The position numbers were made by a program, and so were the translations under genes. From the NCBI RefSeq assembly GCF_003432485.1, contig NZ_QVNQ01000009.1:1-64000 (forward strand): a stretch of 64,000 bases of DNA. Reading direction: 5' to 3'. The DNA is from Actinomadura spongiicola. Its GTDB lineage: Bacteria; Actinomycetota; Actinomycetes; Streptosporangiales; Streptosporangiaceae. Shown piece after piece: positions 57,667 through 64,000 of this stretch (the first letter of the stretch is position 1; the number at the start of each line of letters is the position of its first letter). The notes beneath the pieces were generated by a model. The model searched no databases. It was given only the letters and a program-made list of their open reading frames with translations, and was not told the DNA's origin.

Positions 57667-58845
57667 TCAGCCGGACGGGCAGCCCCGGACGGCGAACGCG
57701 AGGAACTGGGTGACCTCCTCCTGGCTGAAGTTGTCGTCGGACGCCACCACCAGCGTGCACTCCCCCGACCTCAGGCGCGGCCCCCAGCCCATCCCCTCCA
57801 GGTTCTGCGTCGAGCTCCCGTAACGGCCGAGATCGGCGACGAACCGCTTGGTCACCGGCCGGTACGGCCGGCCCGGGGCGAGGGCGTCGCGGCCCAGCAC
57901 GTCGGTCGCGCCGCGCGTGTCGAACTCGTACAGCCGCACCTTGTACCCGACACCCTGGAGCCAGGTCCGCTCCAGCGACAGGAACCGGTGCGCGTCGATC
58001 GCGAGGATCTCCGACACGCCGCTGTCGGCGATGCCGTCCCGGGGGTTCGGGGCCGCGGGAAGCCGCTCGACGGGATAGGCGTACTGCGCGCGGACGTGAC
58101 CGGCCCGGTCCCACAGGGTGAGGCGGGTCACGGCGCCGCGCTCCACGGTCGGCGGGTCCCCGTCCTCGTACCGTGGGGCCTCCAGCATCGCGGCGATGCC
58201 CTTCGGTGTGAGCGTCAGACCCTCGAACCCGCCGTTGCGGCGCGGCCCGCGGCGCGTGTCGGTCAACCTCACGTTGGCCGGGAGCGGCAGGCTCCCCCGG
58301 TACCGGCCGTCCGTTCCCGCCCACTGGAGCAACTGGTCCGACAGCGGGATGTCGGGCTTCGACTCGGTCGGGCGGTCGCCCTCGCTGCCCCACAGGGGCC
58401 GGCGGGTGCCCGGGTCGTAGCGGATCGTCTCCGGGTCGGCCGAATCCGGCTTGGCGTAGCCGGGGTAGGGGGTGCCGTCCGGCCGGGTCAGCGTGGCGAC
58501 ACCGGTGATCGTCACGCCGGTGAAGGCGCCGGTGGCCGGGGCGATGTCCACGCGGCCGGTGTAGAAGCGGGCCGGGTCGTAGCGCCACCGGTCGTCGGAG
58601 ATGAGGTACCAGGTTCCGGTGCGGGGATCGCGGTCGATTCCCGACAGGCCCCCGACCGTGGTGCCCTGGAACTTCATCAGGTGCGGCAGGGTCCGCTCCC
58701 CCAGGAACCGCGTGATCCGCAGACCCGCCTCGGCGTCCGCCCGCTCCGCGACGGCCGGCGCGGCCGAGCCCACCGACGTCGCCATGAGGACCACCGCGGC
58801 GGCCGCCCGCCACGCCGCCCGCCGCACACTCACCTTGACCATCAT
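57667..58845 (-). CDS. secreted esterase-like/phytase-like family protein
   Basis: The protein is about 391 residues. A signal peptide (RAAWRAAAAVVLMATSVGSAAPAVA) leads to the phytase-like beta-propeller: GTTVGGLSGIDRDPRTGTWY, LISDDRWRY, NGGFEGLTLTPKGIAAMLEA, SEILAIDAHRFLSLERTWLQ and NLEGMGWGPRL with the closing VVASDDNFSQEEVTQFLAF. The family hydrolyses phosphoesters or phytate outside the cell in some members. GGAGGG precedes the adjacent starts GTG 58848, ATG 58845, ATG 58842. Confidence 0.87.
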   Translation of the reverse strand: MMVKVSVRRAAWRAAAAVVLMATSVGSAAPAVAERADAEAGLRITRFLGERTLPHLMKFQGTTVGGLSGIDRDPRTGTWYLISDDRWRYDPARFYTGRVDIAPATGAFTGVTITGVATLTRPDGTPYPGYAKPDSADPETIRYDPGTRRPLWGSEGDRPTESKPDIPLSDQLLQWAGTDGRYRGSLPLPANVRLTDTRRGPRRNGGFEGLTLTPKGIAAMLEAPRYEDGDPPTVERGAVTRLTLWDRAGHVRAQYAYPVERLPAAPNPRDGIADSGVSEILAIDAHRFLSLERTWLQGVGYKVRLYEFDTRGATDVLGRDALAPGRPYRPVTKRFVADLGRYGSSTQNLEGMGWGPRLRSGECTLVVASDDNFSQEEVTQFLAFAVRGCPSG

Positions 58846-59257
58846 CACCCTCCGGATCGAAACCGACTCGCTGTGTAGCAGAGTCAGTATTCAGCATCAC
58901 GATGGGTGATCGGGTCACTTTTCCATGTAATCGAGGTTGGGATGGCCACCGGACGACCACGCCGCCCGCTCGGGCGCGTTCCAACACCGCGCCTTCGTGG
59001 TCACCCGAACGTTGAACGGCGTTCACCTCCGGAGTCTCCCCAGGTCGGAGGCGCGCGCCGGGGTGCGGCGCCGGGACGGGGCGGGCACCCTTGACGATCG
59101 CGTGTCAAGCGTTGTCGACCCCCGGAATGCCCCTTTCGTCGCCTTTTATTTGAATGTCGAACGGATTCGCGGCGTCCCGGCGATCTCGTGGACGGATGCG
59201 GCCCCGGCCGGAATCCGCACCGGATCATGAGGCCATGATCGCGCCTAACCTCGGTAC
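58846..59257. other. divergent intergenic region, no gene
   Basis: About 410 bases. It contains TTGAACGGCGTTCA (59011-59026 region), a near relative of the men palindrome but with three bases between the arms, and a relatively AT-rich part at 59130-59165. The start of the NUDIX gene is preceded by GGTACATG without a good ribosome binding site. Confidence 0.4.
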
Positions 59258-59764
59258 ATGCCCGACCTTGCTTACTACGCCTCACTGCCGCGCGCCCGCG
59301 GCGCCGCGGCGGCCCTGCTCCTGGACGACCTCGGGCGGGTCCTACTGGTCAAACCCACCTACAGCGAGGGCTGGACCCTGCCCGGCGGGGTCATCGAGGC
59401 CGACGAGTCCCCCCTGGCGGCGTGCGTGCGCGAATGCGAGGAGGAGATCGGCCTCGTCCCCCGCCTGCACGGCCTGGCCTGCGTCGACTGGGGTCCGCCA
59501 CGCGCGGACGGCGTCGACGCCGTCAACGTGTTCGTCTTCGGCGGCACCATCACCGGGGAGGAGATCGCCGCGATCCGGCTGCCGCCCGACGAACTGTCGG
59601 ACCACATCCTCGTCGCTCCCGAGAAGATTCCCGAACTGGCGCCCCCGCACGTGGCGCGCCGGATGGACCCGAGCCTGCGCGCCATGGCCGCGGGCCGCGC
59701 CGTCTACCTGGAGGACGGCCGTGAACGGCCGTTCGGCAACGGCCTCTCCGCGGCCCACGCCTGA
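59258..59764 (+). CDS. NUDIX hydrolase
   Basis: The protein is 168 residues. The Nudix box G-x5-E-x7-R-E-x2-E-E-x-G is complete in GGVIEADESPLAACVRECEE plus EIG (residues about 46-68), preceded by the strand AAALLLDDLGRVLLVKPTYS. Cleaves a nucleoside diphosphate linked to X; substrate not predictable. It has a C-terminal helix pair without extra domain. Confidence 0.9.
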   Translation: MPDLAYYASLPRARGAAAALLLDDLGRVLLVKPTYSEGWTLPGGVIEADESPLAACVRECEEEIGLVPRLHGLACVDWGPPRADGVDAVNVFVFGGTITGEEIAAIRLPPDELSDHILVAPEKIPELAPPHVARRMDPSLRAMAAGRAVYLEDGRERPFGNGLSAAHA

Positions 59765-59811
59765 ACGGCACCCGCCACGAGCACGGCCCCCACACAGCAC
59801 GATCGACGCGA

Positions 59812-59890
59812 CACAGACTGCACAGACTTACGCGAGCACAGACTAGACCAAGCACAGACTTGCCCGAGCACGGTTCTCACGTGAGCACGG
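59812..59890 (-). repeat. degenerate 16-bp tandem repeats
   Basis: On the minus strand three consecutive 16-base units GTGCTCGGGCAAGTCT, GTGCTTGGTCTAGTCT and GTGCTCGCGTAAGTCT, with partial units on both sides; CACAGACT (plus strand) occurs at 59812, 59821, 59837 and 59853. They fill the space between the convergent NUDIX and Zn-ribbon genes. Confidence 0.75.
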
Positions 59891-59891
59891 T

Positions 59892-60140
59892 TTACGCGAG
59901 TACGGCGTCCCTGGCCTGGCGTCCGCGCTCCGGGTCGACGGCGCGGGCGCAGTGGGCACAGCAGTACCAGTGTCCGTCCACGTCCACGCCGTGGCCCATG
60001 ATTCGGCACCCGCAGTGCTCACAGACGGGCGCCATCCGGGTCACCGCGCACTCGAACGAGTCGAACGTGTGCACCTCGCCCTGCGCGTGCACCTCGAACG
60101 TCATGTCGTACTCATTGCCGCAGACTTCGCACGTCGCCAT
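59892..60140 (-). CDS. small Zn-ribbon protein
   Basis: The protein is 82 residues. Metal-binding pairs CEVC (residues 4-7), FECA, CEHC-x-C and CCAHC give about eight Cys plus two His, enough for two zinc sites. Conserved stretch EYDMTFEVHAQGEVHTFDSF. I know relatives as conserved actinobacterial hypothetical proteins; no function is established. Single gene with CGATGGC start. Confidence 0.75.
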   Translation of the reverse strand: MATCEVCGNEYDMTFEVHAQGEVHTFDSFECAVTRMAPVCEHCGCRIMGHGVDVDGHWYCCAHCARAVDPERGRQARDAVLA

Positions 60141-60181
60141 CGGTCCTGTCTCCGTTCCCCCGCCGCCCCGTACAACACTGA

Positions 60182-60946
60182 CTACCCGGGCGTGCCCGGG
60201 TCTACCTTCCGGCGCACGGCCGGCGGTACGCGCCGCGCGGCGGAGTCGTCTGGGGCGTATGACCGCTCACACGGCGGCGAAACACCGCCCCGCCGACTCC
60301 GCGTCCGGCCACCGGGTCCCGTGTCGGGGCCCGGCCAGTGCGGCGACCGGCCCGAGGAGCGCAGCACCGACTCCCACGCGTCCCCCGACGCCAGCGGCAG
60401 ATGCGGGACCCCCCAGTGCCACGCCGACACCAGCAGGTCCGGATCCCGCGGCCGGTACCGTGCCCCCACGGCGCGGGCCATGTCCCAGGCGTGCAGATGC
60501 CACTCCACGCACGCCGCGCCCGCGTGGTCCCCGACCGTGTACTTGGTGCCCCGGTAGATCAGATGCGTGCGGTCCCACATGTCCGGCATCAGGTCCGCGT
60601 ACGCCCCGGCCGACACCCCGAACGCCATGATCCGGTCCGGGCCCGGCTCCGGCGGCAGCACCGCCAACTCCGCCGCGTTCTGCCGCGCCTGCTGCCTGAT
60701 CAGCACCGCCGTCGCCGCGTCCCGCGCGAACAGCTTCGCCAGGCGACTGTCGGGAGCGTCCTGCAGGTACTCCAGATAGTTCTCCGCGACGCAGCGCAGA
60801 TGCCCGGCGAGGTCGATCAACCGCCAGTCGGCGCAGGGAGTCGGCGCCTCCCAGTCGCCGACCCGCTCCGCCAGTTCCCGGATCGCCCGCACCCCGTCCT
60901 GGTAGCACTCCAGTACACGGCACCGGTCCGGCGGCGTGCGCTCCAC
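60182..60946 (-). CDS. DinB/mycothiol-dependent maleylpyruvate isomerase-like protein
   Basis: The protein is 254 residues from GTG 60946. N-terminal helix bundle: ELAERVGDWEAPTPCADWRL, IDLAGHLRCVAENYLEYL (first metal His) and the later CVEWHLHAWDMARAVGARYR (H-x3-D/H pattern) typical of MDMPI_N/TIGR03083 proteins. These bind a metal and often use mycothiol. The last 50 residues (RSPHWPGPDTGPGGRTRSRR) are low complexity. Confidence 0.78.
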   Translation of the reverse strand: MERTPPDRCRVLECYQDGVRAIRELAERVGDWEAPTPCADWRLIDLAGHLRCVAENYLEYLQDAPDSRLAKLFARDAATAVLIRQQARQNAAELAVLPPEPGPDRIMAFGVSAGAYADLMPDMWDRTHLIYRGTKYTVGDHAGAACVEWHLHAWDMARAVGARYRPRDPDLLVSAWHWGVPHLPLASGDAWESVLRSSGRSPHWPGPDTGPGGRTRSRRGGVSPPCERSYAPDDSAARRVPPAVRRKVDPGTPG

Positions 60947-61204
60947 GTGACTTCCCCCCGCGTCCAGAGCACAAGTTGCTGCGCAGCGTGCCCTCCCCGC
61001 CGTGACCCCGCCCCGCGCCGTCCAGGCCTGCGACCTGCGGCGCGAGCGCCCCGGCGTTCCCCGAGAGGGCAGACTCTCAAAGTTCGGCGGCCCGTGCCAC
61101 CCGTGACGCTGTGTCGTCACACGTCGGACCACACCTCGGACACCTCCGGGCGACATCCCCGGTCGCCCGCCGGACGGCACGCCCCCGGCATGCCGTACCG
61201 CGGC

Positions 61205-61621
61205 TCAGGCGATCGCGGTCGGCCGCGTGCGGTAGCTGAGCCGGTGCGCCTCCCGCGCGGTGCGCAGCCGGTCGACCTCGTCGGTCCACGGCCGCACGTT
61301 CGGCCGCGCCTTGGCCTTGCGGTAGGCGATCTCCGCGGCCCGGCGCGTCTTGGCGTCCTGCGTCTCGACCGAGTACACCTGCGGGCCCATCGCGACCCGC
61401 TCGGCCGCCTCGGCGGCGGCGAGCACGTCCGTCATCGCCCGGTCGAACGCGACCGTCAGCGCCCGCAATTCCGACTCGGGCGTGTCGGCGCCCTGCGCGT
61501 CCCGCAGCGCACGCTCCGCCGCCCCGGCGGCTGCCAGCCGGTCCTCGTACTCGGCGGCCAGCCGCTGGTCGGCCTCGTACGGCTCCGCGACGTCCTTGCT
61601 CACCCGGCGGCCCAGCGGCAT
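61205..61621 (-). CDS. hypothetical helical protein
   Basis: The protein is 138 residues, mostly charged helix (ADQRLAAEYEDRLAAAGAAE, ALTVAFDRAMTDVLAAAEAA, DAKTRRAAEIAYRKAKARPN). No signal peptide or motif I recognise. A GGAG sequence precedes the ATG. It stands divergently to the TetR gene, with 112 bases between, so the palindrome at 61711 could also affect it. Confidence 0.6.
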   Translation of the reverse strand: MPLGRRVSKDVAEPYEADQRLAAEYEDRLAAAGAAERALRDAQGADTPESELRALTVAFDRAMTDVLAAAEAAERVAMGPQVYSVETQDAKTRRAAEIAYRKAKARPNVRPWTDEVDRLRTAREAHRLSYRTRPTAIA

Positions 61622-61710
61622 CGGTCACTCCTCGGCCCTCGACAGTGTTCGGTCCAGGAAAGCGTACGCGGGCCGTCGGCGTGTCGTGACGGCGGACACC
61701 CCGCCACCGC

Positions 61711-61726
61711 CCTTTACGTAGTAAGG
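61711..61726. promoter_or_regulatory. TetR operator candidate
   Basis: CCTTTACGTAGTAAGG (TTAC-GTA-GTAA core) ends seven bases before the TetR ATG, so binding would block its transcript. Identical to 55949-55964. Confidence 0.7.
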
Positions 61727-61733
61727 TCGGGTC

Positions 61734-62300
61734 ATGGTTCGCCAACCGAGCATCAACGCCCAGCATCGCGCGCCCCTGTCCACCGAGCGGATCATCGAGG
61801 CGGCCCTGCGGATCGTCGACGGCCAGGGCCTCGCCCGGCTCACCATGCGCAGGCTCGGCGACGCCCTGGAGGTCGAGGCGATGGCGATCTACCATCACCT
61901 CCCCCGCGGCAAGGAACAGCTCCTCGACGGGCTCGTCGCGCACGTCGCCTCCGCGCCCGCCGACACCGCGGCCCAGGGCGCCTGGCGGGACGTGCTGCGC
62001 GCCTGGGCCACCGACTACCGGACGCGGCTGCTGACCCACGCGGGCGTCCTCCCCCTGGTCGTCACCCGCCGTAACCCGGCCGCGCTCACCACCACCGTCG
62101 CCTCGCTGCGGGAGGTGCTCCGCCGCGGCGGCGTCCCCGAGGACACCGCCGCCGTCGCCGCCCACACCCTGCTCGGCTACGTCATCGGCCACGCCGCGCT
62201 GGAGGCGCGCGGCACCGTCGAGGACGGCGCCGACCGGGCGACCGACTGGAACGCGCGCTTCGCCGCGGGTCTCGACCTCGTCATCGGCGGCGTGCGCTGA
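61734..62300 (+). CDS. TetR-family regulator with TetR_C domain
   Basis: The protein is 188 residues. The HTH reads STERIIEAALRIVDGQGLAR, LTMRRLGDALEVEAMAIYHH, then the tetracycline-repressor-type C-terminal domain (LLTHAGVLPLVVTRRNPAAL, AVAAHTLLGYVIGHAALE). The MAIYHHLPRGKEQLLDGLV recognition part is typical of this subgroup. It probably represses itself through the palindrome at 61711. Convergent with lutC. Confidence 0.87.
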   Translation: MVRQPSINAQHRAPLSTERIIEAALRIVDGQGLARLTMRRLGDALEVEAMAIYHHLPRGKEQLLDGLVAHVASAPADTAAQGAWRDVLRAWATDYRTRLLTHAGVLPLVVTRRNPAALTTTVASLREVLRRGGVPEDTAAVAAHTLLGYVIGHAALEARGTVEDGADRATDWNARFAAGLDLVIGGVR

Positions 62301-62319
62301 GTCTCGGCCCGGCCCCGGC

Positions 62320-62988
62320 TCAGTCCTCCACGACGAGGACTTCCAGGTGGCGGGGGCCGTGCACGCCCTCGACCCGGACCATCTCGATCCCGTGGGTCGC
62401 CGACGGCCCGCTGATCCACGTCAGCGGACGCGCCGGGTCGAGCCGCTCGACCGCCTCCGGGACCGTCCCCACGATCTGGTCGGCGTGCACCACGCACAGG
62501 TGGTAGCCGGGGACGAGGGTGAGCGCCCGCCGCCCCTGCGCGCGGCCCCCGTCCAGGACGATCGTCCCGGTCTGCGCGACGGCGACCGCGCAGCCGGTGA
62601 CGGCGGCGTCCACGGCCGCGAGCGTGCCGATGTCGACGGCCGGGGCGTCGGCCAGCGCGCGGACGCCGTCCAGCTCCGCGAGCCATCCGAACGGCAGGTC
62701 GGCCGGGACGACGATCTGCCGGGCCTCCCGCCCCCACAGCGCGGCGGCGACGGCCGTGCCCAGCTCGTCGGCGCTCACATGCCGCACCGCGGCGCGGTTG
62801 TCGGCGACCCGCTCGGTGAACAGCGCCAGGACGTCCGCTCTGGTCCCGGCCTCGGCGTCGGTGAGCCGGCGCGCGTAGCGGCGCGGTACCGGCGGGCGCG
62901 GGCCGCGCGCCCCGCCGAGCGCCTCCCGGACCCGCCGCAGCACCTCCGCCCGCGACCCCGCGCCGACCGGCCCGCCCGCGGAGGTCAT
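62320..62988 (-). CDS. lutC: LutC-like LUD-domain lactate utilisation protein
   Basis: The protein is 222 residues. LUD domain with VLRRVREALGG at the start and the conserved VAQTGTIVLDGGRAQGRRAL, TLVPGYHLCVVHADQIVGTV and LTWISGPSATHGIEMVRVEG-VHGP. Part of the LutABC lactate dehydrogenase complex that feeds electrons into the respiratory chain. The ATG overlaps the lutB stop (ATGA). Confidence 0.92.
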   Translation of the reverse strand: MTSAGGPVGAGSRAEVLRRVREALGGARGPRPPVPRRYARRLTDAEAGTRADVLALFTERVADNRAAVRHVSADELGTAVAAALWGREARQIVVPADLPFGWLAELDGVRALADAPAVDIGTLAAVDAAVTGCAVAVAQTGTIVLDGGRAQGRRALTLVPGYHLCVVHADQIVGTVPEAVERLDPARPLTWISGPSATHGIEMVRVEGVHGPRHLEVLVVED

Positions 62989-64000
62989 GTCCGGCTCCGC
63001 GTCCACCAGGCGCGGAAGCTCTCCGCCGGCGGCGCGGGCAGGTCGCGCGCCTCCGTCCACTTCCCGAGCAGGCCCGGCAGGCGCCGGATCCGGCCGCCGC
63101 GCGACAGCAGCCGCGCCCACCGGGTGCCGCGCCGCAGCGCGGTCTCGTGGCGGCGCGGGTCGGCCATCGTCCACGCCAGCCCGCGCATCAGCGCCAGCTC
63201 CGGCGTCGGGACGGGACGGCGGCGCCGCGACTCGACCACCAGGCCGCGCAGGTGCACCAGCACCTCCGGAATGTCGATCTTCACCGGGCAGACGTCGGCG
63301 CAGGCGCCGCAGAGCGTCGACGCGTACGGCAGGGACGCCTCCGCCGCGCCGTCCACGCCGCGCAGCTGCGGGGTGAGGATCGCGCCGATCGGCCCCGGAT
63401 GGACCGGGCCGTACGCCCGGCCGCCGGTCCGCTCGTAGACGGGACAGACGTTCATGCAGGCCGAGCAGCGGACGCAGCGCAGCGCGGCGCGCCCGACCTC
63501 GTCGGCGAGGGCCCTGGTGCGGCCGTTGTCGAGCAGGACGAGATGGAACGCGCGGGGGCCGTCCCCCGGCGTCACCCCCGACCAGGACGCGACATACGGG
63601 GTCATACGGTCACCGGATGACGAACGCGGCAAGAGTTGGAGGAAAACCTCCATGTCGGCCCATGTCGGGACGACCTTGTCGATTCCGGCGACGGTGATCA
63701 GCGTGTCGGGGAGGGTGGCGCACATTCGCGCGTTGCCCTCCGACTCCAGCACCACGAGCGTCCCGGTCTCGGCGACGAGGAAGTTCGCGCCGGTGACGCC
63801 GACGCGGGCGCGCAGGAACCGCTCGCGCAGGTGGGCGCGGGCGGCGGCGGCCAACGCGGCGGGGTCGTCGGACGCCGTCCCGTCCCCCGCCTCGCTCCCG
63901 GAGTCGGCGTCCGCCGGCGGCGCCGACATGATCATGTTTCGCAGGAACAGTTCCCTGATCTCCGCGCGGTCGCGGTGCAGCGCGGGCGACAGCAGGTGCG
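62985..64000 (-). CDS. lutB: LutB-like iron-sulfur protein (runs off the right end)
   Basis: At least 338 residues; the N-terminus lies beyond 64000. LUD half: VGVTGANFLVAETGTLVVLE, LPDTLITVAGIDKVVPTWAD. Two [4Fe-4S] motifs: CVRCSACMNVCPVY and CGACADVCPVKIDIP, then the C-terminal MRGLAWTMADPRRHETALRR. The open frame continues upstream of the internal ATGs (HRDRAEIRELFLRN), so the gene is simply cut by the window edge. Operon lutB-lutC; lutA is expected just beyond. Confidence 0.92.
   Translation of the reverse strand, partial: HLLSPALHRDRAEIRELFLRNMIMSAPPADADSGSEAGDGTASDDPAALAAAARAHLRERFLRARVGVTGANFLVAETGTLVVLESEGNARMCATLPDTLITVAGIDKVVPTWADMEVFLQLLPRSSSGDRMTPYVASWSGVTPGDGPRAFHLVLLDNGRTRALADEVGRAALRCVRCSACMNVCPVYERTGGRAYGPVHPGPIGAILTPQLRGVDGAAEASLPYASTLCGACADVCPVKIDIPEVLVHLRGLVVESRRRRPVPTPELALMRGLAWTMADPRRHETALRRGTRWARLLSRGGRIRRLPGLLGKWTEARDLPAPPAESFRAWWTRSRT

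Noticed and set aside
59011..59026. TTGAACGGCGTTCA as another men-type operator
   Set aside because: Spacer is three bases instead of two and it is not placed over a recognisable promoter; mentioned only as a relative.

Overview
This is a very GC-rich (about 70 % by eye) actinomycete chromosome segment. A family of origin near Actinomadura/Thermomonosporaceae is my guess, not something the window proves. The actinobacterial signs are an F420-dependent Ddn-type reductase, a mycothiol-type DinB/maleylpyruvate isomerase, an Actinobacterial holin-X/DUF3618/YihY cluster, a classical menaquinone pathway, frequent GTG starts, leaderless promoters and GTGA/ATGA stop-start overlaps. I see no rRNA, tRNA or CRISPR array.

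Layout. (i) 1-19.4 kb is accessory: the tail of an IS5-type transposase, a truncated flavoprotein fused to a SnoaL domain, a tyrosine recombinase divergent from a long coiled-coil protein with a Cys-rich N-terminus, a HPF1-like protein, a coupled four-gene flavin/NADPH oxidoreductase operon with a MmyB-like regulator flanked by an inverted repeat, a release-factor-like protein without GGQ, an ArsR/MFS pair, a frameshifted MFS pseudogene with a TetR, and a complete-ended Tn3-family element (16511-19241, 41-bp inverted repeats, 5-bp target duplication GTGCC) whose transposase is decayed and which carries arsR, SRPBCC and RibD-like genes. (ii) 19.4-28.3 kb holds a membrane-stress cluster (holin-X, DUF3618, YihY) and assorted hydrolase, WYL regulator, AI-2E-type transporter, YdeI, RibD-like, NTF2 and GNAT genes. 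(iii) 28.4-36.6 kb is a group of poorly characterised proteins: ARPP-1/DUF6569-like, vWA with a TROVE-like helical part, EamA exporter, a 955-residue proline-rich AAA-like protein with degenerate nucleotide motifs, and a WYL-DinB fusion. (iv) 36.6-43.2 kb has a long non-coding stretch with a fragment of the downstream radical-SAM gene, a DUF3040 protein, a secreted GHL10 hydrolase, the LexA-box-preceded Rv2578c-like radical SAM gene, VOC and HtrA proteins and a GNAT remnant. (v) 43.2-58.9 kb looks like core: a spermidine-synthase fold protein, BioY, menF, a KhtT/KhtU K+ efflux pair, Nei2, fatty-acid desaturase, Tyr phosphatase, men genes (menD-menC-menB leftward, menE rightward), an RpoD-like sigma factor and a secreted phytase-like protein. 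(vi) 59-64 kb has NUDIX, Zn-ribbon, DinB, TetR and the lutCB lactate-utilisation genes, with lutB running off the end.

The men genes are split over two loci 8 kb apart but share a palindrome (TGAAC-N2-GTTCA) that overlaps the -35 box at both promoters, which suggests one repressor. A different 16-bp palindrome is identical upstream of the TetR gene at 61734 and upstream of the sigma-factor gene. The + strand is strongly G-rich from about 27 to 41 kb and strongly C-rich from about 43 to 53 kb irrespective of gene direction, a skew reversal of the kind seen at replication termini.
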